45,242 bases of DNA from JBFLYZ01 sp040756415 (GTDB lineage Bacteria > Bacteroidota > Bacteroidia > JADZBD01). Location of the stretch: assembly GCA_040756415.1 (NCBI GenBank), contig JBFLYZ010000026.1, positions 1 to 45,242 on the forward strand, given 5' to 3'. Both the position numbers and the translations under genes were made by a program. Numbering within the stretch: position 1 is the first letter of the stretch; each line of letters opens with the position of its first letter. The notes below the pieces were generated by a model, which did no database searches, was not told where the DNA came from, and saw only the letters and a program-made list of their open reading frames with translations. This document shows, in pieces, positions 25,382 through 32,999 of the stretch.

Positions 25382-25762
25382 ATGACGATTCACATCGGAA
25401 GCAAGGTGCGCAAGGTGTTCGAAAAGAGCGGTATGACCGTTAGCGAGTTCGCCAGGCGCATCAATAAGTCAAGGGAGAACGTTTACAGCATCTTCAACCG
25501 CAAATCGATCGATACGGAGCTGCTGCAGGAGATATCGCGGGTATTGCAATACGACTTTTTTGAATTATATCATCATCAGCCCAAAGCTTCGGGCGAGGGG
25601 AAGGGCATGTATATTTCCAAGAACCAGTTGCTGCGCCAGGAGATACAGGCCCTGAAGCGTGAGATCAGGAACCAGCAAAAGCAACTGGACGACCTGCGCG
25701 AGAAATACGAACTGGTGAAAGAGCTGAACAAGGCGCTTTCGCAAAAGGCCGGTAAAAAGTAA
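25382..25762 (+). CDS. Small HTH (XRE-like) regulator with C-terminal coiled coil
   Basis: This 126-residue protein has an N-terminal helix-turn-helix of the XRE type (about residues 6-60: KVFEKSGMTVSEFARRINK, then SRENVYSIFN as recognition helix) and a charged C-terminal helix (about residues 78-120), probably a dimerising coiled coil. No ligand domain is present. The inverted repeat just upstream could be its own binding site. The last 16 codons and stop occur a second time, with changes, at 27479-27529 beyond the AT-rich segment. The present 3' end therefore may not be the ancestral one: the tail reads ALSQKAGKK here and APAAKAGKK in the other copy. Confidence 0.85.
   Translation: MTIHIGSKVRKVFEKSGMTVSEFARRINKSRENVYSIFNRKSIDTELLQEISRVLQYDFFELYHHQPKASGEGKGMYISKNQLLRQEIQALKREIRNQQKQLDDLREKYELVKELNKALSQKAGKK
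25712..25762 (+). repeat. Left copy of a 51-bp imperfect direct repeat (3' end of the HTH gene)
   Basis: These 51 bases (CTG...TAA) match 27479-27529 at about 43 of 51 positions by hand count. The first 25 bases and the last 12 are identical and the differences sit in the 14 bases between. The two copies bracket the AT-rich T9SS segment. Confidence 0.9.
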
Positions 25763-25768
25763 ATCTCC

Positions 25769-27331
25769 CTATTGAATAATTATCCGTGAGACGTGTATTC
25801 CGTCCTCTGAAACAATTCTCGCAATATATACTCCAGGGCTTTGCTTCCCTAAAATGATTTGATTATCGCCTATGCTTATATGCCAATCACCGATAAACTG
25901 CCCCAGCAACGAATGAATTTCGACTTTGGCTTCTACAGGACTGCTAATGGTAAGTTGGCTATTGGTGGGGTTCGGATACATTAATATACCGCTGTTGTTT
26001 TTTATTGTCCCTATTCCCGTCAGGATATTGCTGCACAAGGTCGTTACTGTAAGCGATGAGTTTGCGTACTGTATATTAGTATCGGGAAGGGTCATTGTCA
26101 CAGGAATCCCCGTCCCGCCTGAACTGTCTATTAATGAGCAATTGAAAACAGTCGGAACCATGCCCTGCTCATTACATCCGCTAACTCCATAGGCATTTGT
26201 CTTTATCAGCCAGGCATCCGTATAACCGGCCTGCTGCGATAAGCCTACGGTATAACCAGACATTACATAGCCACTATCGGGGGTCTCAAACAGGTTATTG
26301 ACCACATCTGCTTCGTTAGGGTTAGGTACAAGATTCCCGTACATCATTCCCCATTGAAAAACGCCATTCAGATCGGTTTTGATCATAAATGATTTGGGCG
26401 CAGGATAATAGGTTGATTCAAATCCCGCAGTTATTCCGCAAATAATAAAACCGTGATAACGCCTCGCTTCCGCTATAAAGGAGCCGGAAGTGCCGTAAGT
26501 AGCCCCATACACCTTCGACCATGTGACGTTTCCATTCGCATCCAGTCTAACGACCAACAGGTCATAGAGGCCGCTGCATGCAAGCGTGTGGCTGACAAGG
26601 GCATAGCCTCCTATGGAGCATTCGATGATCCGTTCAACATACTCTGCACTGCTTGGGCTTCCGAGCGACCTGGTCCATTGCACCTGGCCATTCTTATCGG
26701 TCTTGACAATATACATGTCCTGGTCTAATATTCCACCGGAGGCCAGGTGCTTGGTGCCCCCGGCAAGTATGAACCCGGAGTCCTGGGTTTGCTTGAGAAT
26801 AGAAGGCATACCATAATCAAGATTGCCAGCGCCATATTTTATTATCCATTGTATGTTGAATGCCGAATCTCTTTTGAATATATGGTTCCCGCTGGTGTGG
26901 GCATAACCTCCGTCCATAGTCTGAACGAGGCCTTTTGATCCTCCACAGGGTTTTACCCATAATGTATCACCGAATTTGTCAGTCTTGACCGCAATCACTC
27001 TTCCCGCAACGAGGCAAGTGAACAAAAAACCGGTATCCCTGGTCTGAATAAAATTTATACCGGCCATATCTCCGCCAACAAAATCATATGTTTTAGTCCA
27101 TACCGTATCCCCGAATTTGTCCGTTTTTACAAGAGATATGTTGGTGTTCAGTGTATTCTGAATAGTGCACAGCATAGCGTAACCCGTATCCTTTGAGGGA
27201 ATAGCTATTCCCTCGTCAGAAAGAGTCCCACCATAAGTTTTCTGAAATTGCTGAACGGTTTGAGAAGGGAGCACGAGGAAACAGAGCAACAAAGAGAGAG
27301 AGAAAGCTACTTTGAGTATAGTGCCCTTCAT
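25769..27331 (-). CDS. T9SS-secreted repeat protein, AT-rich (WTKTYGG-type repeats)
   Basis: The 520-residue protein has a signal peptide (FSLSLLLCFLVLPSQ). About seven units of roughly 50-60 residues follow, of the form 'DSGY-x-hydrophobic-G, then LVKTDKFGDTVWTKTYDF', a pattern of beta-propeller-like repeats often seen in Bacteroidota surface proteins. The end is a T9SS type A sorting domain (MYPNPTNSQ at its start, GVYIARIVSEDG near its end, final IIIQ). Codon use is AT-rich compared with neighbours. Its closest relative in the window is the partial gene at 43971: both end their repeat region with a D-SGG-x-GIP segment before the sorting domain. Its stop lies 6 bp from the HTH gene stop, tail-to-tail. 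Function is unknown; adhesion or surface recognition is possible. Confidence 0.85.
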   Translation of the reverse strand: MKGTILKVAFSLSLLLCFLVLPSQTVQQFQKTYGGTLSDEGIAIPSKDTGYAMLCTIQNTLNTNISLVKTDKFGDTVWTKTYDFVGGDMAGINFIQTRDTGFLFTCLVAGRVIAVKTDKFGDTLWVKPCGGSKGLVQTMDGGYAHTSGNHIFKRDSAFNIQWIIKYGAGNLDYGMPSILKQTQDSGFILAGGTKHLASGGILDQDMYIVKTDKNGQVQWTRSLGSPSSAEYVERIIECSIGGYALVSHTLACSGLYDLLVVRLDANGNVTWSKVYGATYGTSGSFIAEARRYHGFIICGITAGFESTYYPAPKSFMIKTDLNGVFQWGMMYGNLVPNPNEADVVNNLFETPDSGYVMSGYTVGLSQQAGYTDAWLIKTNAYGVSGCNEQGMVPTVFNCSLIDSSGGTGIPVTMTLPDTNIQYANSSLTVTTLCSNILTGIGTIKNNSGILMYPNPTNSQLTISSPVEAKVEIHSLLGQFIGDWHISIGDNQIILGKQSPGVYIARIVSEDGIHVSRIIIQ

Positions 27332-27335
27332 TTGT

Positions 27336-27367
27336 CAAATGTATTGAAAACAGCAAACTAAAGCAAA
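27336..27367 (-). promoter_or_regulatory. Full consensus promoter inside the AT-rich cassette
   Basis: On the minus strand TTTG (27367-27364), 20 bp, TACATTTG (27343-27336), ending only 4 nt before the ATG at 27331. This is a perfect Bacteroidota promoter, so the cassette gene should be expressed independently, with a leaderless mRNA. Confidence 0.7.
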
Positions 27368-27478
27368 TAGCGTTCTCTAATAAAGATGGTTGGCAGCATC
27401 CTGTTCTCAATTTTGTATATGTATGCTTTTGTTTCCGTGATTTGACAATAGAGATAACAAGCAACCTGATAAAAGTGT

Positions 27479-27529
27479 CTGGTGAAAGAGCTGAACAAGG
27501 CGCCTGCCGCGAAAGCGGGTAAAAAGTAA
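27479..27529 (+). pseudogene. Detached 3' end of the HTH regulator gene (right direct-repeat copy)
   Basis: These bases read in one frame as LVKELNKAPAAKAGKK followed by TAA, matching the C-terminus of the HTH protein at 25382-25762. Directly upstream (before 27479) the similarity stops and AT-rich sequence with no HTH coding begins. It has no start codon and is not a gene by itself. The most economical reading is that this is the original or a duplicated 3' end cut off by the AT-rich insertion. The rest of the 27332-27559 gap holds only the cassette promoter. Confidence 0.8.
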
Positions 27530-27559
27530 TCCGGGATCTAAGGGAATAAGCTCAGCCGG

Positions 27560-28240
27560 TCAGTTCCTCTGCTCGAAGAGAAAGGGATTGGGCGAAATGA
27601 TCTCGTTGCGTATGGCAAACATCATCAGCCCTGCCGTATTGTTCACGCCCAGTTTGCTCATGATGTTCTTGCGGTGGGTTGTTACCGTATGCACGCTCAG
27701 GAAAAGGCGCTCGGCTATCTCCTTGTTCGAAAGCCCCTCGGCCACCAGGCGTATGATCTCCACCTCCCTGCGCGAGATGCGTATACCCTCGCAGGAAATG
27801 GTCTCGGCCTCGGCCACGGTGTCGGTCTCGCGGTTCATCGCGTAGCTCACGATCTTGCCGCAGAAGAACTGCTCGCCCGCAGCGGTGGCGTAAATGGCCT
27901 GGGTGATCTCCTCGCGGTCGCATTCCTTCAGCAGGTAGCTGGTCACACCGGCCTTGATAGCCGATGTAATGGCGTTCTTATCCTGCTGTGAGCTGATGGC
28001 CAGTATTTTTATAAAGGGGAAGTGCGCGATGACCTGCTTGATATGATCGAGCGAGAAATTGGCCGTGGTAAAATCAATAATGATCACCTCCGGCTTGGAT
28101 GCGGCCACTTTAGAAAGCAGCTCTATTCCGTTATCTACCTCAGCGGCCAGCTTAAAATCCTCATTGCCTTCTACGAGGGCCTTTAAGCCGGTCCTTGAAA
28201 GAAAGTGATTATCAGCAACTAAGACCTTTATCCGCTTCAT
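27560..28240 (-). CDS. NarL/FixJ-type response regulator
   Basis: The 226-residue protein has a receiver domain (residues 1-120) with the acidic pair position at Asp10-Asn11, the phospho-accepting Asp56 (VIIIDF), Ser83/Ser84 (AISS) and Lys105 (LLKE). The LuxR-type HTH is at about residues 155-215 (ISRREVEIIRLVAEGLSNKEIAERL, SVHTVTTHRKNIMSKLGV). One residue of the usual acidic pair is Asn rather than Asp, which could weaken Mg2+ binding. No sensor kinase gene is adjacent, so the partner is encoded elsewhere. The gene lies alone between the HTH-gene remnant and rnz, on the minus strand, with no clear promoter motif. Confidence 0.92.
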   Translation of the reverse strand: MKRIKVLVADNHFLSRTGLKALVEGNEDFKLAAEVDNGIELLSKVAASKPEVIIIDFTTANFSLDHIKQVIAHFPFIKILAISSQQDKNAITSAIKAGVTSYLLKECDREEITQAIYATAAGEQFFCGKIVSYAMNRETDTVAEAETISCEGIRISRREVEIIRLVAEGLSNKEIAERLFLSVHTVTTHRKNIMSKLGVNNTAGLMMFAIRNEIISPNPFLFEQRN

Positions 28241-28344
28241 TGTGTTTATTTAGAATCTGTATAAAGAATATCCAAAAATAGGAATTAAAGCCTTCCAACG
28301 CAGCTTCCTGCCCTAATAATTTTTAAGCCGATTTTTCAACATAC

Positions 28345-29277
28345 CTAAATAAGGGTAGGGGCCGGAACGGGATAGGTCTTGCCCTCTTCGGCAAGCAGGG
28401 TGTTTTCGAATATGGCCTTTGCCTCGGCATGCAGCACATCCAGCTCGGTATAGCGGGCCGAGTAATGCCCGATGATGAGCTGCTTTACCCCGGCCTGCAG
28501 GGCTATGCTGGCGGCCTGGGCGGCAGTAGAATGAAAGGTCTCTGCCGCGCGCGCGGCCATATCGCTGGCAAAGGTTGCCTCATGGTAAAGCAGGCCGGCA
28601 CCGTTCACTTGCCCGATGAGGGCGGGATGATAAAGCGTATCGGAGCAATAAGCGTAGCTGCGGGGAGGGTCGGGAGGCAGTGTAAGCTCGGCATTGGGAA
28701 TGATGCGGCCATCGGCCGTAACATAGTCACCGCCCTGCTTTATTTTACTGATGTAGGCTACCGGGATCTTGTATTCGGCCAGTTTTTCAACGATCATTTT
28801 CCGCTCACCGGGCTTTTCCCTGAACAGGAAGCCGCAGCAGGGAATGCGGTGATTGAGGGGGATGGTCTCCACGCTTACCTTATCGTTCTCGAAAACGATC
28901 TTCCTGTTCTGCGTATCGAGCTCACGTATCTCGAGCGGAAAGCGCAGGAAGGTATCGGAGTAGTGATGCTGTATATCCACGATCTCCTTCAATCCCTTTG
29001 GCGCGTAAACGTGCAGCTTTTTCGTGCGCCCCAGCAGATGCATGGTGCCCAGCAGGCCTACCAGTCCTAGGTAATGGTCCCCGTGCAGGTGGGAGATGAA
29101 GATGCGGTCGATCTTCTGGAAGCGTATCTTATACTTTCGAAGCTGGATCTGCGCGGCCTCACCGCAATCGATCAGGAAGAGCTGCTCGTGCACGTTGAGC
29201 ACCTGCGAAGTAGGATTCCGGTCGGAAGTGGGAGTAGCCGAACTGCAGCCGAGTATGGTCAGTTCGAATTTCTGCAT
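28345..29277 (-). CDS. rnz: Ribonuclease Z (tRNA 3' processing endonuclease)
   Basis: The 310-residue protein belongs to the metallo-beta-lactamase superfamily. The N-terminus (LTILGCSSATPTSDRNPTSQ) and the zinc motif HLHGDH at residues 63-68 identify RNase Z, and the later metal ligands are visible in YCSDT (Asp) and IGHYSARY (His). The exosite arm region is present at about residues 155-190. The enzyme cuts tRNA precursors just after the discriminator base. Its ATG overlaps the stop of the upstream T9SS gene by one base (TGATG), which suggests translational coupling although the two products are unrelated. Confidence 0.95.
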   Translation of the reverse strand: MQKFELTILGCSSATPTSDRNPTSQVLNVHEQLFLIDCGEAAQIQLRKYKIRFQKIDRIFISHLHGDHYLGLVGLLGTMHLLGRTKKLHVYAPKGLKEIVDIQHHYSDTFLRFPLEIRELDTQNRKIVFENDKVSVETIPLNHRIPCCGFLFREKPGERKMIVEKLAEYKIPVAYISKIKQGGDYVTADGRIIPNAELTLPPDPPRSYAYCSDTLYHPALIGQVNGAGLLYHEATFASDMAARAAETFHSTAAQAASIALQAGVKQLIIGHYSARYTELDVLHAEAKAIFENTLLAEEGKTYPVPAPTLI

Positions 29278-30038
29278 CAGCGGCTCACGACCATGCGCCT
29301 GGTTACGGTGCTATCGCCATTGCTGAAGGCGCAGAGGTAAACCCCTTCGGCATACGACCGGGTGTCGAGGTAAAAGCGATTGGCGCCAGGCTTTGATTTG
29401 AGGCTTCCCGAATACACCGCATCGCCCACCATATTATATACCGTAACGGAGAGCATGCCCGGTGCGGAGGCTTGTATCATGAACTCCGTATGACTGCTGG
29501 CGGGGTTGGGCGCGTTCTGGCTTACCTCGAATGGTGGCTTGCCCGGCTCAGCCACCGACATGGGGCCGTTCACGCGGATCTTGTAATACGTAATGGTGTA
29601 GGGGTTGGGCGTGGTGCTCCCGGCCAGGAAGTTGTGCGTGACAATATTCAGCGTATAGGTTCCCGTATCGTTAATGGTGGGGTTGCCGGTAATGATGCAG
29701 CAGCCGGTGGTATTGCCCCTCCATGAGCAGCGGTTGGGCGAAGTGGAGTTGTTCCAGCAGGCGTAGGTGAAGCCGGGCGGCAGGCCGGTCATGCTCACGA
29801 GTACGGTCGAATCCCACACAAAAGGCGGAAAGGGCGGATTGAGCACCTGGGTATCCTGCGGTATCACCACCGTGATCAGTTGCGAATAGGGTGTATTGGC
29901 ATAGGCCGGGGCAAAGTTCGTGGCGCTGTCGGGGTAAATGCCGGGCTGTGTGTACTGGGGATCGGGAGTGCAGTTCTGGGCCGGTGTGGATGCGAACGAC
30001 AGGATCAGGACTGCGGCAGCGAGTAGGGCTCTCATCAT
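29277..30038 (-). CDS. Small T9SS-secreted protein with Cys-rich ectodomain
   Basis: The 253-residue protein has a signal peptide (LLAAAVLILSFASTPAQ). Its N-terminal domain of about 140 residues resembles an Ig-like/cadherin-like fold that begins with CTPDPQYTQPGIYPDS and holds six cysteines (one near residue 22 and a CxWNNSTSPNRCSW plus GCC cluster at about 100-125). The C-terminal T9SS type A sorting domain contains QNAPNPASS and GVYLCAF. The opening, 'TQPGIYPDSATNF', is a pattern common in Bacteroidota secreted proteins that describe a resting Ig-like domain. The function is unknown. It lies 21 bp after the STAS gene and overlaps rnz by one base, so it is probably in an operon with both. 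Confidence 0.82.
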   Translation of the reverse strand: MMRALLAAAVLILSFASTPAQNCTPDPQYTQPGIYPDSATNFAPAYANTPYSQLITVVIPQDTQVLNPPFPPFVWDSTVLVSMTGLPPGFTYACWNNSTSPNRCSWRGNTTGCCIITGNPTINDTGTYTLNIVTHNFLAGSTTPNPYTITYYKIRVNGPMSVAEPGKPPFEVSQNAPNPASSHTEFMIQASAPGMLSVTVYNMVGDAVYSGSLKSKPGANRFYLDTRSYAEGVYLCAFSNGDSTVTRRMVVSR

Positions 30039-30059
30039 AGCAAAATAAGATTAAGGGAA

Positions 30060-30422
30060 TTAATTTTTGCGGCTTACCTCTTCGGCAAAGATCAGGCTTA
30101 CGCTTTCATCGATCGTGGCGGCAATGTTCAGTATGGAATCGAGCTGCGAGATGGTGATCAGCTTCATGACGTTCTCCTGCAGGCCGGTGATCACCAGTGA
30201 GCCCCCGGCATTCTTGCACAGGCGGTTGGCCACCAGGATGGCCGACAGGCCGCTCGAGTCGCAATAGCGGGTCTGGCTCAGGTCGATGATGATGTTGCGC
30301 ACGCCATCGGCATTAAGCACCACCAGCTCGCTTTTGAGGGTAGGCGCAATGTTGCTGTCCAGTTTCTCCACGCTGGTCCTGATCACCGAATATTTATCCT
30401 TTTTATCTACCGAAAACGACAT
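30060..30422 (-). CDS. STAS-domain anti-sigma-factor antagonist-like protein
   Basis: The 120-residue protein is a single STAS domain. The conserved switch motif is YCDSSGLSAILVANRL, with Ser56/Ser57 as the likely phosphorylation site. Proteins of this type bind anti-sigma factors or other kinases of the SpoIIAB/RsbW family, and release them on phosphorylation. An open frame extends upstream to 30608 but it overlaps pyrB; the ATG at 30422 begins a complete STAS fold and is preceded by a -7 box at 18 nt. No anti-sigma kinase or sigma factor is near, so the partner is encoded elsewhere. Confidence 0.9.
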   Translation of the reverse strand: MSFSVDKKDKYSVIRTSVEKLDSNIAPTLKSELVVLNADGVRNIIIDLSQTRYCDSSGLSAILVANRLCKNAGGSLVITGLQENVMKLITISQLDSILNIAATIDESVSLIFAEEVSRKN

Positions 30423-30440
30423 AGCTCGATGTGTAAAGAA

Positions 30441-30448
30441 CAAATATA
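30441..30448 (-). promoter_or_regulatory. -7 box for the STAS gene
   Basis: TATATTTG on the minus strand, 18 nt upstream of the ATG at 30422 and downstream of the pyrB stop. No -33 TTG is seen at the standard distance. It suggests that STAS-T9SS-rnz can be transcribed separately from pyrR-pyrB. Confidence 0.45.
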
Positions 30449-30504
30449 GGAAAAATTGTTTGGTACGTGCGGAAGTAGTTTTCAGCCGGCTTATAAACAG
30501 GGGC

Positions 30505-31434
30505 TCAACCCTCCTGCCGGCCTGCCAGGAGGTAAAGCACCGCCATGCGCACGGCCACCCCGTTCTCCACCTGCTCGAGGATGATGGACTGCCTGCTGTC
30601 AGCCACATCGCTGGTGATCTCCACCCCGCGGTTGATGGGGCCGGGGTGCATGACCGTGATCTCCTTTTTCAGGGAATCGAGTATCTCTTTGTTAAGACCG
30701 AACAGCATGCTGTATTCGCGCAGGGAAGGGAAGTATTTGATATCCTGGCGCTCGAGCTGTATGCGCAGCATATTGGCCACATCGCACCATTCGAGGGCCC
30801 TGCGCAGGTCGTGCTCCACCTTTACTCCCAGGGAGGTGATGTGCCTGGGCATAAGCGTAGTAGGGCCGCACACCATCACTTCGGCCCCCAGCTTCTGCAG
30901 GCAGAAGATATTGGAAAGGGCTACGCGCGAGTGAAGTATGTCGCCTACAATGGCCACCTTAACGCCCTTTACCTTTCCCAGCTTTTCTTTGATCGAAAAG
31001 GCATCGAGCAGGGCCTGGGTGGGATGCTCGTGGGCACCGTCACCGGCATTGATGATCTTGGAATTGACATGCCTGGCCAGGAACAGGCAGGCGCCCGGGT
31101 TGGCATGGCGCATGACCACCATATCCACCTTCATGGCCAGTATGTTGTTAACCGTATCGATCAGGGTCTCGCCCTTTTTGACTGACGAGGATGATGCCGA
31201 GAAGTTGATCACATCCGCGCTCAGGCGCTTTTCAGCCAGCTCGAACGAGAGGCGGGTGCGGGTTGAATTCTCGAAGAAAAGGTTGGCAATGGTGATGTCG
31301 CGGAGAGAGGGAACTTTTTTGATCGGGCGGTTGATGACTTCTTTGAAACTGGCAGCGGTAGAAAGAATAAGCTCGATATCGTTTTTGCTGAGGTCCTTTA
31401 TACCGAGCAGGTGTCTGGTAGATAGTTTCGTCAT
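30505..31434 (-). CDS. pyrB: Aspartate carbamoyltransferase catalytic subunit
   Basis: The 309-residue protein carries the carbamoyl-phosphate motif STRTR (residues 57-61), the active-site Lys region SVKKGE (about 84-89), HPTQ (137-140), a CGPTTLMP segment and MHPGPINRG near the C-terminus. All catalytic features of PyrB are present. It makes N-carbamoyl-L-aspartate, the committed step of pyrimidine synthesis. No pyrI regulatory subunit is adjacent; pyrR lies 9 bp upstream, so pyrR and pyrB form an operon. Length is typical. Confidence 0.97.
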   Translation of the reverse strand: MTKLSTRHLLGIKDLSKNDIELILSTAASFKEVINRPIKKVPSLRDITIANLFFENSTRTRLSFELAEKRLSADVINFSASSSSVKKGETLIDTVNNILAMKVDMVVMRHANPGACLFLARHVNSKIINAGDGAHEHPTQALLDAFSIKEKLGKVKGVKVAIVGDILHSRVALSNIFCLQKLGAEVMVCGPTTLMPRHITSLGVKVEHDLRRALEWCDVANMLRIQLERQDIKYFPSLREYSMLFGLNKEILDSLKKEITVMHPGPINRGVEITSDVADSRQSIILEQVENGVAVRMAVLYLLAGRQEG

Positions 31435-31443
31435 TCCCTTGTT

Positions 31444-31980
31444 TTAGTCGTTAGTGAACAGCCATACCTTATCTTCTTTATCGGTCTCTTTCCATTCCAC
31501 TTTCACCTTTTCCGAAGCAATGCTGTCGATGGTGCGGCCCACGTATTTGGCCTGTATGGGCACATTGCGGCTCAGCCTGCGGTCGATCAGCACCAGCAGC
31601 TCCACATCCTTAGGGCGACCGAAAGCCAGCATGGCGTCAAGCCCGGCCCGGATGGTGCGGCCGGTGAACAGCACGTCATCGATCAGCACCACGTTCTTAT
31701 CCTCAATAATGAAATCGATGCGGGTGGCGTTGGGGATCAGCTCTTTTTTCCGGAAATCGTCACGGTAAAAGGTAATGTCCAGCTCACCGTATTTGATGTC
31801 TTTTTTGCCGAGGATATCGCGCAGCTTGGCATGGATACGCCTGCCCAGGTAAATGCCCCTGGGCTGCAGGGCGATCAGGGCCGAATCCTTAAAATCGTTA
31901 TGGGTTTCTATTAATTGGTGACAAAGCCGGGTGAGCGTAAGGTCGAACTGTTTACTGCTCAGAATGAGGCGGGGCTTCAT
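31444..31980 (-). CDS. pyrR: PyrR: pyrimidine operon regulator / uracil phosphoribosyltransferase
   Basis: The 178-residue protein is a type I phosphoribosyltransferase with the PRPP-binding motif VVLIDDVLFTGRTIRAG (about residues 97-113, Asp101-Asp102). The N-terminal segment ALQPRGIYLGRRI and the DRRLSRNVPI segment are typical of PyrR. In Firmicutes PyrR binds pyr mRNA leaders to control attenuation and also makes UMP from uracil and PRPP. Here the promoter -7 box is only 8 nt upstream of the ATG, leaving no room for such a leader in front of pyrR. It is first gene of pyrR-pyrB. Confidence 0.95.
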   Translation of the reverse strand: MKPRLILSSKQFDLTLTRLCHQLIETHNDFKDSALIALQPRGIYLGRRIHAKLRDILGKKDIKYGELDITFYRDDFRKKELIPNATRIDFIIEDKNVVLIDDVLFTGRTIRAGLDAMLAFGRPKDVELLVLIDRRLSRNVPIQAKYVGRTIDSIASEKVKVEWKETDKEDKVWLFTND

Positions 31981-31988
31981 ATCATGCG

Positions 31989-31996
31989 CAAAGATA
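31989..31996 (-). promoter_or_regulatory. -7 box for pyrR-pyrB, next to a heptad array
   Basis: TATCTTTG on the minus strand ends 8 nt before the pyrR ATG. The place where a -33 element would lie (about 32016-32020) falls inside the 7-bp repeat array. Confidence 0.5.
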
Positions 31997-32008
31997 GTAC
32001 GAAAATAT

Positions 32009-32064
32009 GAAATGAGAGATGTGAAATGAGAAATAAGAAATGTGAGATGTGAAATGTGAAAGGG
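32009..32064 (-). repeat. 7-bp tandem array upstream of pyrR
   Basis: On the plus strand eight units read GAAATGA, GAGATGT, GAAATGA, GAAATAA, GAAATGT, GAGATGT, GAAATGT, GAAAGGG. Read toward pyrR the consensus is NCATTTC, nearly the same heptad as in the array at 91-125. It lies between the lipid-kinase gene stop (32085) and the pyrR -7 box. Confidence 0.75.
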
Positions 32065-32084
32065 GAGAAGCCAGGCCGGAAGGT

Positions 32085-32960
32085 TCAGGGGGCGATCACC
32101 CGCAGGGAAAGCGGCTCTATCTTGATGCGCAGCTCGTGGCCGATCTCTTCCGGTTCACCGTCTATATGCGCATAAGTGTGTTCCTGGCGGATAAAGGCTT
32201 CTTTTACCTGCGCGATCTCCACGTACCGCGAGCGGTCAATGGAACCCAGGAACAGGCGGGTGGCCATGATGGGAAAATTACGGTAGGGAAAATCCCTGAC
32301 CATGCACAGGTCCAGCAGCCCGTCATTGTTCACGGCATGGGGGGCAATGCGGGCGTTGTTGCCCCACTGGCTGCCGTTGGCTATATCGATAATAAAGGCA
32401 TGTATGCTTTGCTTTTTGCCATTGTACTCCACCTCGCATTGCTGCGAACGGTACCCCACCGAATCGCGTATGGCTATTTTGAGGTAGTTGCTGAACCCGC
32501 GCTTCTTGAGCCTGGAGAACACGTGGGCGATATGAGCGGCATAGCCGATCCCCGCGGTGTTGACCACGGTGTACTGGTTCAGGCTGAAGGTGTCGATGGC
32601 CGTTACGTTAAAGCGGTTGATGACCTGCATGGCCTTTTCCAGGTCCACCGGTATTTTCATGTGTCGTGCCGCCCCGTTACCCGAGCCGCAGGGCAGAATG
32701 GCCAGGGCGGTTTTGCTTCCTTTCAGCCCGGTGCCTACCTCGTTCACCGTGCCGTCACCGCCAATGGCGGCTACCGCGTCAAAGCCTTCTTCCGCAGCTT
32801 TCCGGGCCAGTTCCGTAGCGTGCTTGCGGGCTTTGGTCATTACAAACTCATGCGCGAACTGCCGGTGGTCCAGCTCTTCCTTTACCAGCTTTTCGACCTT
32901 CTTTTGCCTGCCCAGGCCCGAAACGGGGTTAATGATAAAGAGGATGTTTTTTCTCGACAT
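32085..32960 (-). CDS. Diacylglycerol/lipid kinase family protein (YegS/DgkB-like)
   Basis: The 291-residue protein has the DAGK catalytic domain: NPVSGLGRQKK (about residues 11-21), the nucleotide-binding GGDGTVNEVGTGL (67-79) and LPCGSGNGAARHM (about 90-102). The C-terminal half matches the beta-sandwich of YegS/DgkB enzymes (NDGLLDLCMV and the closing DGEPEE stretch). The family phosphorylates diacylglycerol or similar lipids with ATP at the inner membrane face, feeding phospholipid turnover. It is a single gene with a -7 box 25 nt upstream; the heptad array follows its stop. Confidence 0.92.
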   Translation of the reverse strand: MSRKNILFIINPVSGLGRQKKVEKLVKEELDHRQFAHEFVMTKARKHATELARKAAEEGFDAVAAIGGDGTVNEVGTGLKGSKTALAILPCGSGNGAARHMKIPVDLEKAMQVINRFNVTAIDTFSLNQYTVVNTAGIGYAAHIAHVFSRLKKRGFSNYLKIAIRDSVGYRSQQCEVEYNGKKQSIHAFIIDIANGSQWGNNARIAPHAVNNDGLLDLCMVRDFPYRNFPIMATRLFLGSIDRSRYVEIAQVKEAFIRQEHTYAHIDGEPEEIGHELRIKIEPLSLRVIAP

Positions 32961-32985
32961 AGTGAGCGGCCTGGCCGGTGACCAG

Positions 32986-32993
32986 CAAAAGTA
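32986..32993 (-). promoter_or_regulatory. -7 box for the lipid kinase gene
   Basis: TACTTTTG on the minus strand, 25 nt upstream of the ATG at 32960; no convincing -33 element. Confidence 0.4.
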
Positions 32994-32999
32994 AACATC

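Larger units (their letters stand above)
25763..27478. mobile_element. Putative AT-rich cassette inserted at the 3' end of the HTH gene
   Basis: The segment between the two direct-repeat copies is visibly richer in A and T than the genes on either side. It holds a single complete T9SS gene on the minus strand with its own consensus promoter. Neither edge contains a recognisable integrase, transposase or terminal inverted repeat. The abrupt change in composition exactly at the repeat copies, and the duplicated target-gene end, suggest insertion by recombination with restoration of the gene's 3' end. This is an inference; a local tandem duplication followed by insertion or deletion would look similar. 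Confidence 0.45.

Noticed and set aside
32049..32981. Open frame of 310 codons on the plus strand opposite the lipid kinase gene
   Set aside because: Antisense shadow of a gene with all DAGK motifs; the heptad array at its start is intergenic.
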